NCBI GenBank assembly: GCA_030248225.1
Contig: JASANE010017652.1
Location: 1 to 64,000 of the forward strand
Source of the DNA: Trileptium ribeirensis
Lineage: Eukaryota; Nematoda; Enoplea; Enoplida; Thoracostomopsidae
Direction of reading: 5' to 3'
Length of the DNA: 64,000 nt
Made by a program: the position numbers and the translations under genes. Positions within the stretch are counted from its first letter, which is position 1. The number at the start of each line of letters is the position of its first letter. The notes under the pieces were generated by a model. That model searched no databases. It was not told where the DNA came from and was given only the letters and a program-made list of their open reading frames with translations. Positions 50,361 to 63,175 of this stretch are shown piece by piece.

Positions 50361-52950
50361 GCTTTTGGTTTCCTAGAGCTTAGCTGTTTCTTTTCAGAGT
50401 TGATGCTTCAGATTTCGTTGATTTTTTCATAGTGTGTACATTGGCTAGATTGCAGCGCTTGCCATTGATTTCATAACTAACTCTGATTAGGCTTGCATTC
50501 TTCAATGGTTAGCAACATCTTTTTGATGATACGCCCCTCGGCAGCAGTAAGCAGGCTTTGGCGAAAAATATCTGTCGGCCAGTTGTTTAGACTGACCCTT
50601 GGCCGTAGTCAGATCTCCGGCCCTACATCCAGCGAGGGAAGAACGGAGGACAATGTGAGCGTTGGCTCGTAATATGTTTCTAAGGATGATGAGATTGCTT
50701 CGCGCGCAAGTGTTTTTCATAATGGTCGGATAGCGTCAAATTTCGCTTTTAATGACTTTTGTTTCCAAGAGGCTACGACGAGCTATCTCTTTCCAAAGTT
50801 CGTTCCCGTTGCAACCCGGGGTTTTTTCATTCAAATGAAAATACGTCAAACCTATTCGTGAGTAGACCTACCTGAGTGACTAAATGAGCAATGCAGCACC
50901 GCGCACAGTATCGGTCTATGTCTTCTAACAGAATCCTTTGTAAAGTTCTGAATACTGGTTTTACAATTTGCGTGGTCTTCTATGACCTCGGTCATACACA
51001 CCCAAGAAAACTGCGGCGAACATCAAACGTAGTGCACATTTTGACCAATTGTTCGAACTGAACTATTAAGCTTAGTTGCGATAGTTCATCTTTTTTTACC
51101 AAATTCAATTAGCAACATTCATAAAGATCTCAGGACTGAGTTCAGTGTGTGAAGAGAATTCTTTAATCATGCTCACTTGATACACATCGTTTTTCGTTTT
51201 AATTTTATTGTTCTATTCTAATTTGTTTTTATATTTCTGATATTGATAGGTCGTCTATGCGTGTGATAATTTTACTGTAGTGATAATTGTTTGCCGTGCT
51301 GTTTTGTTTTAATAGACCGGTCAGTTGTACCTTGCGCAAGTCTAAATCAAGAACATATAAAGGCAGGAAAAAATCTTGAGGCTCAGCGATTAAATTATTT
51401 TATATAGATCTCAAGTTATGGCAAGGGTTTGCTAAACAATTTTGTCCCTATTGGGCTAAGTGCCTACTAGTTCTAAAACGATGTCATAAGCGGCTTCTGA
51501 ATGATAAATATACCCGGCAAGTCCAGACAGTCATGAACAGAGGGGTAAAAGTATTGGGCAATAGGGAAGCCATAATTAGGTTTAGGTTTTTATGGAATAA
51601 TAAGGAAAACAACAGTGTTACATATGCTTTAGATAATCCACTAGTCATGTTCTTTTGGTGCATTTTACAAACTCTCGGCTCGTAGAGTTACAAATCCTAT
51701 GCTGATTTACTACTGTTTGTAAGTTTGCATCTCAGTCGGGGTTACTACGTCAACTGGGAAATAGAGGATATTAATCCTAAAGTTAAGTTAAGCCATAAAG
51801 AAATCTATGATCCATCATGGCATGCTGACAAAACAACGTATAAACCTGCTGAATACTGCCGTTGGTCCAGAGACAGCTCCGATTGTACACCCACAACGAT
51901 GCATTTAGAGATAGAAACGTAGATAATTTACTATATTATATAAATTTTTCCTCACAATTTGCTCATATTTGATAAGTTTTCCCCATATTTTGCTAATAAT
52001 TGCTAGAAGTTTTGTTGAGCCTTATCAACGTGAGGGATACGGGTGAGAGGATAAGAGGCAAGAGTGTGGGCTTCATAAAGAAACTCCCCTTCACCCTATA
52101 ATACCTCTATATACCTGTGATCTATATATGCTTATATTTATGCATCGGTTAATATGCATAAATACAATTATATATGCACTATCTGGCATGATATATACAT
52201 AATTGGTAGGATACCCCACACCTACCCACGACGATGACTTAGAAATATCTTAGGATTACGTAAGTATCCGGCTAAAGGTGCTAAAGTGGGGGTTCAGGAA
52301 TTAACAAACAATAAAATCTATACATACTTATATATGAACAGTTACTTACAGTTACTTATTGAACAGTAACATACTTACTTTCTGTCGTGGAAATAACAGA
52401 AAGAAATTATTGTCTAACCTGGAAGATGGTGATCCTGAGTGCAATTGGGTTAAAACCGCTCGAGCCACTTCTCGATACGATGGTGAATTTGAGGCGTCGA
52501 CTACGCAATCACTGGATGATCACGGGGCACAACGGAATTGATCGATTATTGTTGATGAACCGTTGCTATTGTTATTACTGTTGTTGATTGACCACGAAAG
52601 TTGAATAACGTCGAAATGATATGACACAGAGATGCGACGTCACTGTGATGATGCGACGTCGAGACGATGTGATGCCGAGTTTACTGGATATCGTTGAAAT
52701 TGTCGCGTAATTGTGGTAATCTATTCGGACTGTCTTATAGTTGCAGATTGTTGATGAGCTCAGATGACGAGAAACTGAGCAATGTTCATTGATGAAAGGG
52801 TGCCGGAACAGGAGTTATGATGACAAGCACTGTTGTGTCAAAATTAGCAATATCAATGTCATTCATTAAGCAATATACGATAATTAGATCCTGAATGATT
52901 TATTCAGGATCTATACATTTGTACAGGATATATACATTTATTCAGGATAT
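50361..52950. other. Intergenic region between Spt5 and the GPCR, part 1
   Basis: No domain-bearing frame. A somewhat GC-richer stretch lies at 50500-50860. Frames at 51725 (plus) and 52359 (plus) were not recognised. Confidence 0.4.
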
Positions 52951-52952
52951 AT

Positions 52953-53036
52953 ACATTTCTTAGAGCATAATAATGGGGTCGCGTATTTAACTGTAGATTT
53001 AATCATTTGGCTAGAGTATTATGCTCTAAGAAATGT
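52953..53036. repeat. Perfect 20-bp inverted repeat with 44-bp loop
   Basis: Arms 52953-52972 and 53017-53036 (ACATTTCTTAGAGCATAATA and its exact reverse complement). Three short copies of CAGGATATATACATTT lie just upstream. The loop is long for a microRNA precursor. Confidence 0.8.
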
Positions 53037-56000
53037 CTAAAATAGCTAAATTTCCAAAAAATTAATTAACACTTAAAGTTCGCTAATGTGAGTATTGAAC
53101 AATTGTCATTTACACATTATGATTTCTAACATTTTAGAAAATACATTGAATAAGATATGAGCAGCGTGGTGCGTGAAATTTTTGCCACAAATAGATATAT
53201 TCTATATTTTGCACAAAGGTGTCGATAGGGTAATAGGGGTTGACTACGCTAACGTTCTGGCAACTCCACACAAGTTTACCGCCCTGGAGACTCCCCTATT
53301 ACTAAAGACCTCCACCTTCGTGACCATCGACTATCCTAAGCCGACGGAAATTCGACTCTTATGATTTTCATTTGAGAATTTGACATATCATGTCAGCTGT
53401 GTTCTTGTAGTTCCAGTTTAGGCAAGCGTTTGTATCACTATTACAGTCTGTCACGAACTAGGAAGTTTCCGTATTCCTTAAATACAGTTGTACTCTTAGC
53501 ATAACAAATGTTAGCGTTTATGTTACTGCTTTTGCCATCTATATCAATGAAGCAATGATGAATTTCGAAAATTAGTAACTTTAAAAATAGTGCGATAGTT
53601 GTTATCCGAGCATTAATAGTGTATTTATTCACTTATGAGGTTAACATCTTTATAGAGTTGATTAACTCAATGTCAGGTAACTAAATTATCTCTGAACAAT
53701 GAATGTAAACACCCACTCTAACGTTTATTCACAAGTAATAATGGACAAGGAAATATATTTAAAGCAGTGACAGTTGCACATTGTAAGCAGTAACATTTTG
53801 AAAGTTTCTTAATAAAATTAAAACCAGAAAAACGGTAAACACCAGGTGCTTCTGATTATAGATTTCTGTTTCTATGAAATGTTATTCATTCAAAAGTTTT
53901 AAATGTTTTCGAACTTTAATAACTCAATGTTGTTGCGTTTTGGGTTGACTTAAATTATCTTATTTAATAACGATTGCGAACACGAGAATGTTTTGAAAGT
54001 TAAACATTTGACGCTTTCCCTAGCAAAAACAGTGCCAGTTTTAGAGTTATATTTGTACAGTTATTCAGGGTTTAATCCAACATATTTGCAGATTTTATTA
54101 ATTAAATGATGTAGTGTGTCAGTTAGCTTAAATATCGATTAAAGGTTTGACAGATTTATGAAAAATTACCTTAATTTTCGAACATGGAAACTTTGCGTGA
54201 GCTATAATAACCTTTTAATTATTCAGTGCCAATTAAGCCAACGCAACTGTACTTTAGAATGATTTATGATCAATTATTTAATTCTTATCTGTTAATCTAT
54301 ACTTTACAAGAATATATATGTTATTCTTGTCACAAACCCCTGCTATGATCTATTTAAGCTGAGTTGCACGCCTTAACGACTACGTTCTATCGTACATCTA
54401 CAAAATCTTAATTTTAAACAATTTGTTTAGGTATTATCGCACATAGCAACTTCATGGCTGATGTGATGTCGGGACTGGATAGCTATGTCGATAGAACATA
54501 AGCGTGCATTCGGAATCAGAGGTTTGAGGCCGTTGATTTGAAGTCAACTCGTTTCCTAAAAAGGCATATTTGGTTCGTGCTAGTAGTTTCGTGGTTGCAA
54601 AACTCATGATGATATTGTAGTCTAATGGAAATGGATAACTGTAAGCCGGCCGTGCGATCAAAATGGGATTTATCTTTTTGGTAGCTATTGCACCGTGCAT
54701 GCTGTCTAAAATAGTGCATTATTACATAGTTACAAATCTGTCTAATTTGTTGTCAAAATGAATGTTTATGATGATTTGATGCGGATATTGGTTTTCTGAA
54801 TAATGTGTACCTGGGCAAGAAATACACAATATTATACATTCAGGCATTGTGCCAGTGAATAAACACATACAACGAACACCAATTTACTGATATAAAATAC
54901 AGCACCATATAACATTTAGGGGCCAAACGTCTTAATGAAGAGGCTCGACCGTCGTCGATGAAATGTAATGTTCATGTAAAATGTAGGAACAAAATAAACT
55001 GACATGAGCGATTTTTGCTGCACAACACGGCATGGTATTATTTTTAATATTCATACATCAAATGCCGCTTTTGAAACTAAACCGTAACTGATTTCACTTG
55101 CTATCTCTTTGGTTCAACTGTATGTTTGCCATGATGATTTAAATATTTATTTTGACTATAAGTTGATATGAACAGATGGTTTCACAAATTCAACTATTTA
55201 TTAATTTCGTATTTTCATTATAAATGTTTCAAAACCAAGATTTCTTCTTAACAAGGATAGTTTACACACATCTATTACAAACTACACTGCGGTAGTGTGC
55301 AGATGAAGGAAGCCCAGGAAACCAAACAAACCCTTATTGTCGAAATAAAATTTGGCGAGATAAACATTAAGTGCAGATAAATTTGGCATTGCCTCTCACG
55401 ATACCCTGCAACCCTCAACAATGGGTATTCGTTCCATAACTATTCAGGTTTATTCCATACTGTCGATATTGTCGTGATAATATAATTACAAGAATATTTC
55501 CATTATACCATAAATACAATATTAAAGTCTTAATTCAGAAATCTTCACAAATACTGATGATCTAAAGTGATATTTCAGGTACATTTTCATATAAAACAAT
55601 CACATATTGATATATTTTTCATGTTCGATAACGGGAAGAAGCGTAGTGCACGACACAAATATGGGAATTAACTGGCAATAATGTATTTGTACAGAATGTA
55701 GCGCGACAAAGCATCGTCCTGTGGCTATAAGCTGCTTATACCCAAAATTAAGTTTGAGGCTTAGTCTAATTTAACAAATCTAAAGGCTAATTCTGAAACG
55801 ATTTTACTGCTGCCTTAATTAATCAGTTAAATTATCCTTAAGCAGTTCCAACATTTATTAAAACTATTTTTGATAAAACGATATACATTTCAGTTCATGA
55901 TATAATCAAAATAGCGAAACAGTATGAAGCTCAGTTATGCACCTCACAACAGTTAGTCAACTTACAGCATCCCCAATGTTGTATGGTGGGAAGCCCATTA

Positions 56001-58757
56001 AGAATCTTCGTAGTATCGGTTACCATACAATCTTATAGGAAGATATTGGATTATGGACCATGAGACGGCGTACCCCTACCTTCCCGACATATCGCCCTAC
56101 CCCTCCTCGCCGATCGGCTGGAAGGACCCTCGCTTCCACCTAGAACCTTAGGACCTGGAACAACTATGACCGATTACTCCGCTTTAACTAACATTTACTA
56201 CGAAATGCCACTGCTAAACTTCGACAATAATTGTGAAACATATCGTGTGATATTGATTTTGTTTGGTTTAAAACAGGTACCAAATTTTAATCAAGCCGAC
56301 ATAGCGCGTATGCTTCACTGACGTGTGACGTATTCATGCAGAAATCTCATTGGAAATCGCCTAAACCTGATATCGAACGTACCGCAAGTCAGCTCCGTAA
56401 TTTCGTTGTGCGACAACTGACAAACCAAATATTGTTATTCTTAACTTCTACTTCAATTTTCACATTTATCAATTTCAATCAATCAACATCATAACTTCTA
56501 TAAATTTAAATATTCGTCATACATATCCAACATGCAATCCACTGTAATCGCTTAAATTTAGCTTCTTATATATGCTTTGCAACTTACGTTATTACGCCGT
56601 TAAGTACAAGTTACAAACGTAGTAATTTTCAGCAATTTCAAAATTTACGCATATCCCACATCAGAAATAAAGAAATAGTAAAAAGATTCAATCATTTGGT
56701 TACAAGATTATCTGTGTGACAATCGCAGAACCAAAGAAGGTAAGCTGAAAAGAAACAGGCGGTTATTCTAGATAACGTTAATTACCGATAACGGAAAATT
56801 ATTAATTGTACATCCAAAAACACTTAATAGTGCATCCAAAATAAAATATTTTAATGCATCTATACTCTTAATAATACATCCAAAATTGTAAGTGAAACAT
56901 TCAGACAGATTGGTAGTACATTTAAAAATTGACAAATTTGTCCGTCATTTGTGGTACACAGCTGTATTTCTAGCGAAATAGTTCTGTATCCCATATCATA
57001 TATATGTAATTTGAGGTCACAGTCAAGTCATAGCGTTTCTCAACGTTTGTTACTCTCACTACCACATTTAATTCAAGTTCATTCGACTTAGGCAGGACAG
57101 GCAGCTGTATAACCGAATGACATATTGTAAGCGGGTAAATATGGTGACAGTGCTTTGAGCACAGCAGTGTTCCGGGAATGGTGCGCTGAGAGGCAGTTTT
57201 CTATGGATCTCGACGACCACAAGGCGTTTATTCCACTGTACGATGCTTTACATACAATGATACATGTATACCCCGTTATATATTTCTTTTTAACGCAGGC
57301 ATGAGGCAAGTTTGGATGCACTATTAAGACTACTAAATTTAAATATCGGGCGGTCTGTAAATTTATTTTGGATGTACTATTAAGCAATTTTGAATGTAAC
57401 ATTAATTCCTTTCCTTAAATTTAATAGTTGCCAGCGAACTGATTTGTTAGAAATTTTCATAATTCAGCTGTTTGGGTACGGGAATAAATCCCTGTTAACG
57501 CAAATTCGGTAAATTTTCATTCATACAAATTTAGCGATAATTGTCTATAGGGTTTAGAGAAGACATAATTGGTTGATTCCAATCACAAAGTAGTGTGTCC
57601 GGAAACTAATTTAGATGAACAAAAAGGCTGCAAATAACAAAATAGGATACTGGTAGGACCTTAGGTTTAATCTCACATAAAATCAATAACAATAATATTA
57701 ACACTTTAACGCCGACGGAGGCATTCATTAGTATACCCATAAGGCATACGTGTTGCAAGCCAAGCGCGAAATGGAACACGCAATCAAGATTTAGATCGAT
57801 GGGACGATCGATTCCAGTAAGCTACAATTAATTCCGTGCGATTAGTTGAACACAAAAGCAAGACGTGCATTGAAGCATGTTATTGTCCTTCGATTATGCA
57901 GGTTAAACGAACTCTTACTTCAAAATTCAGTGTTTTCAGAAACCATAGCATACCGAACGGAGAGACAGTCTATGGTTACATGTAATCAGGTTTAAACATG
58001 GTAGTATCTGGGGGATCGCACGCAAAACGACCTAGATACGCTGAGGGCCACTAAGCAGTCATGAGAAGACGTGTTAAATAGGCCTGCTTATGATAATCCT
58101 TTATTTTCTTTCATGGTCCACATGGTGGCTGGCGTGTTGGTATTTATCTTCAGATATGTCGACTATTCAACTGCGTCACACTGTAATATACTTAGCCAGA
58201 CCAGCTCGTTAATCAATTAATAGGTTTTGAGTTTGCGTCAATTATCACAGATTACACAAGACTATCTCAACTATCGCAGGATTTTCGAAAAGATATAACA
58301 TTTCAGTTTGACGCACCTGTTTTCGTCCAAATATATTGGTAATCTTTATCTAGAAGTAAATTGCTAATACTTGAGCTACATGTCTTTCAAGGGAATATAA
58401 AAGCTATTAATAGTTCAATTCTGTTTTGCAAATACTTTTATTTGTTTATGAGAAAAGTGGCTAAACCAATATGTCTTGTTCCAATCACAAAGGTAATTTG
58501 CTAATAGTTCAGCTTCATGTCTTCCAATGGCTTTTTAATAGTTCTGCTTTGCTTTGTTTACGGGAAAAGTGGCTAAACCAATATGACTTGTTGCAATGTT
58601 AAAAATTTAATAATTTGAAGTTTGATATGTAAATCTACGAAGAGCTAAACACCAATGTGTTACCACGTTCCGGACAAAAGGTACATTAATATTCAGTTGC
58701 TTCGTCAACAAAATTTCTTAGGGAGAAATGAAATATTTTATTTTAATTTTCGTACAG
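53037..58757. other. Intergenic region, part 2: no gene supported
   Basis: Mostly AT-rich. A short GC-rich island at about 56040-56165 (CCCCTACCTTCCCGACATAT, GCCGATCGGCTGG) stands out but has no recognisable content. Confidence 0.4.
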
Positions 58758-58927
58758 GGCGTGACGTCAATAAAATGTTTATACCTTTGACGCCTGCAGC
58801 TGCTCGAACACAACTAATAACGTTTCAAAGCGTTGTATTAACCGAATTCCGCATAATGCCCGATCAAACAGTTACGATTATTCGTTCGCTTTTCGATAAA
58901 TATAATGCTACCAAATGCCAGATGTAA
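58758..58927 (+). CDS. Possible terminal exon of an unknown gene
   Basis: After a pyrimidine-rich acceptor (TTTTAATTTTCGTACAG) the frame codes RDVNKMFIPLTPAAARTQLI, then FRIMPDQTVTIIRSLFDKYN and a TAA. Composition looks protein-like, unlike the AT-rich chance frames nearby. No family recognised, and no upstream exon on the plus strand could be tied to it. It lies 0.85 kb before the GPCR ATG. It could be a decayed fragment. Confidence 0.25.
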
Positions 58928-59772
58928 CTTCCAAACCTGATAATACCAAACAAGCATCGTCAATACATTACACGCATTAACCAAGGCACTTTTATTCGCT
59001 AAAATTGAAGAAAAATTACGGAATGCTTATAAACAAATGGGTTACATTTAAGTTACGCTTGTTAGTTTACAAACACTATATGCCTAACACTTTTGTGTCA
59101 AACGTCCGTCGGCTTAGAACAGAGCGAGATAAACCATGTAAATTATTAAAAATTTTGAGGAACTCATAAATATCCAATTTTGTAAAATTGCGCTGTTACA
59201 CAAGCCAATACAAAGTATTTTCTAACTAACCTAGAACAATACTAACCTTTCTTTCCTGCTACAACTATACCAAATAGAACTCAAATTTTGTAGTAAAAAT
59301 ATAAATTGCTGCAAACGCTGGAGAAGCTAGGCATTGGGAAATTATACATTTTCACATGCTCTCCAAATTTTTCTAATACGTTTCTCTGTTTTTCTCAATT
59401 TTCCCAATAAAATTTTGTAATGTTTTTCGTTATTGATAAAACTTTCCGCACGTTCGGACACGAGGGACAGAAAAATACGGAGCCTCAGGGAACGACTAGA
59501 TATCGCTATACGGTCTGAAAGAAGTCATAGAATTTGAAAGAAGAACACTAATGCATGAGTAAACTTAAGGTTAAACCCCTTACATCCTCTATGGGAAACT
59601 ATTATGTAACGAAATTAATATTTTGATTTTAAGAACTTTAGTTATAGTTGTAATAATACTAATGTGCTTTTTGTATTATTTATTAACAACACAACATCGA
59701 TAGAAACGTATCGTTAAAACCATCAATCTAATTAAAACGTATATGGTTACAATATTCTCATAAGTTTTCTCA

Positions 59773-60417
59773 ATGGATAAGCAATTCGTAGAAACTAACT
59801 GCAGCGATATTTTGGCACAAAACACCAATCCAGCCTGCTACTACAATAACAACTGCAGCGGCATCTTGTCTGCCGGCAATGTAACAAATCGGTGCAATTT
59901 CAAAGGAACCACGACATCGTCTGATGTTAGTAGTTCATCTTGCGAACTAATCGAACAATTTATTGAATATAATCGAGTCTTACTAAACGAACGCTTTGCA
60001 TTTGTTGTAATTGCTGGATGTAGTATTTCGGCTTTTGGTATTGTTGAATCGATATGCCTAATGACAATATTTATTCACAAATCTGCCCGCAATACAATAG
60101 CAATCTATTTACTTGCACTATCAATATTCGATATGGTTCTATTTGCTAATTATATTATTCTAATCGGTGCTGGTATTGCAAAAGACTATTACGAAAGCAT
60201 CGCTTTGAACAACATTTGGCATAAATATGTTGCCGAAATGCTAACATTTGCACGAATAACTCAGACTGCTGAAACATACCTTATCGTGTGTGTAACAATG
60301 GAGCGATTCCTTATGGTGCGCCGGGGCCGTGATAAAAGCAATTGTAACATTACTTGTACGATACGAAGAAGATACGTTGTAATCGCGTTGGTGGTTCTAT
60401 TTTCGTTTATGTACAAA
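59773..60417 (+). CDS. Class A GPCR, FMRFamide-receptor-like: exon with N-terminus and TM1-TM4
   Basis: 215 residues from an ATG that follows an in-frame TAA by three codons. The N-terminal 70 residues are extracellular-like, rich in Cys and N-x-S/T sites. TM1 is about 76-101, TM2 108-133 with LALSIFD (Asp 2.50), TM3 152-177 ending MERF (the DRY position), TM4 from about 200. TAETYLIVCVTMERF is the TM3 pattern of invertebrate FMRFamide-type peptide receptors. The usual Asn 1.50 and Cys 3.25 are not evident. Donor GTAAGT at 60418 after a phase-0 Lys; if not spliced there, the frame stops two codons later. The gene lies head-to-head with Spt5. Ligand cannot be read from the sequence. Confidence 0.8.
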
Positions 60418-60461
60418 GTAAGTTAACAAACACATATTTTATATTGTGGCACATATTGCAG

Positions 60462-60701
60462 CATTGTAACACATATTATGGTGTCGCTTTGAACAACATT
60501 TGGCATAAATATGTTGCCGAAATGCTAACATTTGCACGAATAACTCAAACTGCTGAAACATACCTTATCGTGTGTGTAACAATGGAGCGATTCCTTATGG
60601 TGCGCCGGGGCCGTGATAAAAGCAATTGTAACATTACTTGTACGATACGAAGAAGATACGTTGTAATCGCGTTGGTGGTTCTATTTTCGTTTATGTACAA
60701 A
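60462..60701 (+). CDS. Tandem copy 2 of the GPCR TM3-TM4 exon segment
   Basis: Near-identical repeat of the last 72 codons of the preceding exon (from ALNNIWHKY), shifted by 284 bp. It starts after TATTGCAG with eight or nine new codons (HCNTYYGV) and ends at GTAAGT, phase 0 at both ends, 80 codons, no stop. The intron before it would be only 44 nt. One seen difference from copy 1 is A for G at the QT codon. It adds a TM3-ICL2-TM4 hairpin if included, so membrane topology would be kept. Whether it is spliced in is unknown. Confidence 0.6.
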
Positions 60702-60745
60702 GTAAGTTAACAAACACATATTTTATATTGTGGCACATATTGCAG

Positions 60746-60979
60746 CATTGTACCACATATTATAGTGTCGCTTTGAACAACATTTGGCATAAATATGTTG
60801 CCGAAATGCTAACATTTGCACGAATAACTCAAACCGCGGAAACATACCTTATCGTGTGTGTAACAATGGAGCGATTCCTTATGGTGCGCCGGGATAAAAG
60901 CAATTGTAACATTACTTGTACGATACGAAGAAGATACGTTGTAATCGCGTTGGTCGTTCTATTTTCATTTACGTACAAA
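60746..60979 (+). CDS. Tandem copy 3 of the GPCR TM3-TM4 exon segment
   Basis: Third 284-bp unit, again TTGCAG acceptor, open frame and GTAAGT donor, 78 codons. It lacks 6 nt after MVRR (loses Gly-Arg, in frame). It has several further changes (CCGCGG for CTGCTG, GTCGTT for GTGGTT, TTTACG for TTTATG giving Thr for Met), so it is the most diverged copy. The frame stays open. Downstream of the donor the sequence leaves the repeat at about 61003. Confidence 0.6.
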
Positions 60980-61003
60980 GTAAGTTAACAAACACATATT
61001 TTG

Positions 61004-62749
61004 TTTTAGTCACGCGATAGATTGAATATTTGCTTTTGGAATTTTGTGTAACTCACTATGTCGGATAGATGGTATTTAGCGTCAAAATACGATACACCTA
61101 AGCTCTCTTCCTTTTCTGTTGTTTACAACTAGCACAAACTTCTAATTACGCCCGGTGAACGAAGTTTGAGCGTTCTGTCCTAAGGCATTTTCTGGACAGC
61201 AGGCTTCGGAGTTTAAAAGACGGTTTCTTTTTAACTCTCATGAAACTTCTAGTGTTAATTGCGCAACTTATGCATCTAGACGGCGCAGTTTGGTTGCAGA
61301 ACTGAGTTTTTACAGTTAGAGTAGACTTCGCAACGCAGCTTCTTTCTTTCATATAAAATTAGAAAATTTGACTTTTAGTTTATGTGTAAAAGAAGGTATT
61401 TTCGGACTGAAGGGCTTCATTGTTGTTAACGTAGAACCATTTATCAGAAATTGCACAACAGTTCTAAAATTTTTAAATAATTTCTCAGTAGTTTACTTTA
61501 TGCTACTCTTCTATCAAGTTTTTTTTGTAAAGAAGTGAGTTATTTGTTTCGTATTTTTAAGCCATCAAAATTTTCTTGGCATTGTTTCCAGCTCATTGAA
61601 CTCCGATTATTTCACACTAAAGTTTTTGATTTTGGGAACCCCTTGTTATACAGAAAAATTTAATCGTTGTAGCTGCTAACAGATTCATGTTATATTCGTT
61701 GGAAAAACATTAAAATCATATATCATTTGACCATTTACGTTTGTAATGATGTTTTCCTTGAAAATTTACCTTTAAAACGACTATTTTTTCATTTCGAATT
61801 GCTAATTTTCAAAAAACAGAAAAAAGTTTTGAGACCACTATATCGGTATGCTTGCCGTTATTTTTGTAACTTAGACTTCGTCTATCTACAACCTTCAAAA
61901 AAGATGTCTTTTTAGCTGTACATTCACTTTTGGTTGCTATGAATAACGCATCTCATCGGAAATGTTAGTAAATTTAAAACCAGCAAAATTTTAACAAAAT
62001 GCTTAACTTTCTAAGCATTATGCTTTTTGAAAAACACACCAAAATTTTGCCCCTTCTCTGTATTCCTATTTCTGTTTTGCGTTGGCTTTATACGGCTCAT
62101 TTTTATATCATCCAATTTCTCATAGATTTAATATAATGTTTAAAAATCGTTAAGACAAACCAGTTTTGATGTCGAATTAACTATAATTTTATAACCCGTA
62201 TTACATTATATCTTCATGCCATGCCATCGAGAAGGATCGATTAACTTGATAGATTGAAACTACTAAAGACAACAAAGGAAGCTGACAACAAGTAAGGAAA
62301 ATTTTCAAGTGACATATATTTTGAAAATATGAATCGTCTAACGCTGCATTGACAGGTTGAAACGACTATAAGTTACAGTACTTTAAAAAATAAGATTAAA
62401 AATCATTCAATATAAATCAATATGGTTCGGCGAAAAACGAACGCTGAACAAGGACAACTAATGACCAGACCAAAACATAGTATCGCTTTACGGACTGAAA
62501 AGCAAAACTAGACATCGAAAAATCGGCCAAATTTAAAGGTAATTTCAAAAACAAGTCAATGTCGTAACCTAAAATGATCTAATCTTATTCTTCCTTCGTT
62601 TCACGCTGGTGCACTATTGACTATTTTAACGATGTAGCACACATGACCCATGAGTACCCAAGGATTGGAACACATCTTTTAAAGAAGTTAGTGCACACCA
62701 ATGAACGATATCCAAGACAAACAACGTTTCTAATTATAAATTGTTCCAG
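61004..62749. other. GPCR intron between the TM4 copies and the ECL2/TM5 exon
   Basis: No exon or repeat recognised. The last phase-0 donor at 60980 and the phase-0 acceptor at 62749 bound it. Confidence 0.5.
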
Positions 62750-62887
62750 ATTAGCTCATATTGGGAAATTGCTGTCATCGAATCACCTGAATGTGACGGC
62801 TTTGCGACAGTTATTGCGACAAAAGGTACAATAATGGATGCGGCTGGATATGGATTTTTCAAACTGTGGATCGATCCAATTTTCAAA
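62750..62887 (+). CDS. GPCR exon for extracellular loop 2 and start of TM5
   Basis: 46 codons, SYWEIAVIESPECDGFATVI then GYGFFKLWIDPIFK. Acceptor TTGTTCCAG, donor GTATGT at 62888, phase 0 at both ends, fitting the phase-0 donors of the TM4 exons. The pattern (aromatic-Trp-Glu after TM4, a loop Cys, then aromatic/Trp into TM5) matches FMRFamide-type receptors. The acceptor-proximal ATG at 62741 belongs to the intron. TM5 to TM7 must lie beyond 62887, probably past the window end. Confidence 0.7.
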
Positions 62888-63112
62888 GTATGTGATATTT
62901 TACATTATTGTTGCAGAAGAACCCGCCGTTTTTACTTTAGAAGGAATGAGAATTCATTATTTCACGTGACTTTCGTCGAATTTAGCCGTGCGTTCTGGAC
63001 CCTCCCGCGTCGAGGACCCATCAACCTCGCCCCCCTCCCCGACTGGTCACCCAAGCACCCCCTAGACGCGCCGTGGCGACCGAAGCCATTTACCAAGGTA
63101 AATTATTCCAGG

Positions 63113-63175
63113 CAAAGCCCAAAATTTTGCAAAGGGGTATCAACCAGACGCACTCGTATCGTACCAGGTGGAGCC
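63113..63175. mobile_element. Degenerate GGGAGCCC-family fragment in the GPCR intron
   Basis: GCAAAGCCCAAAATTTTGCAA followed by GGGGTATCAACC and GTGGAGCCG, related to 32860-32945. Confidence 0.45.

Noticed and set aside
51725..51922. Plus-strand 65-codon frame (NWEIEDINPKVKLSHKE)
   Set aside because: Looks somewhat protein-like but has no recognised family, no clear splice sites and no partner exons.
53173..53364. Plus-strand 63-codon frame (GVDYANVLATPHKF)
   Set aside because: No domain or gene context; probably a decayed repeat piece.
61146..61352. Minus-strand 68-codon frame in the GPCR intron
   Set aside because: No domain; chance frame.
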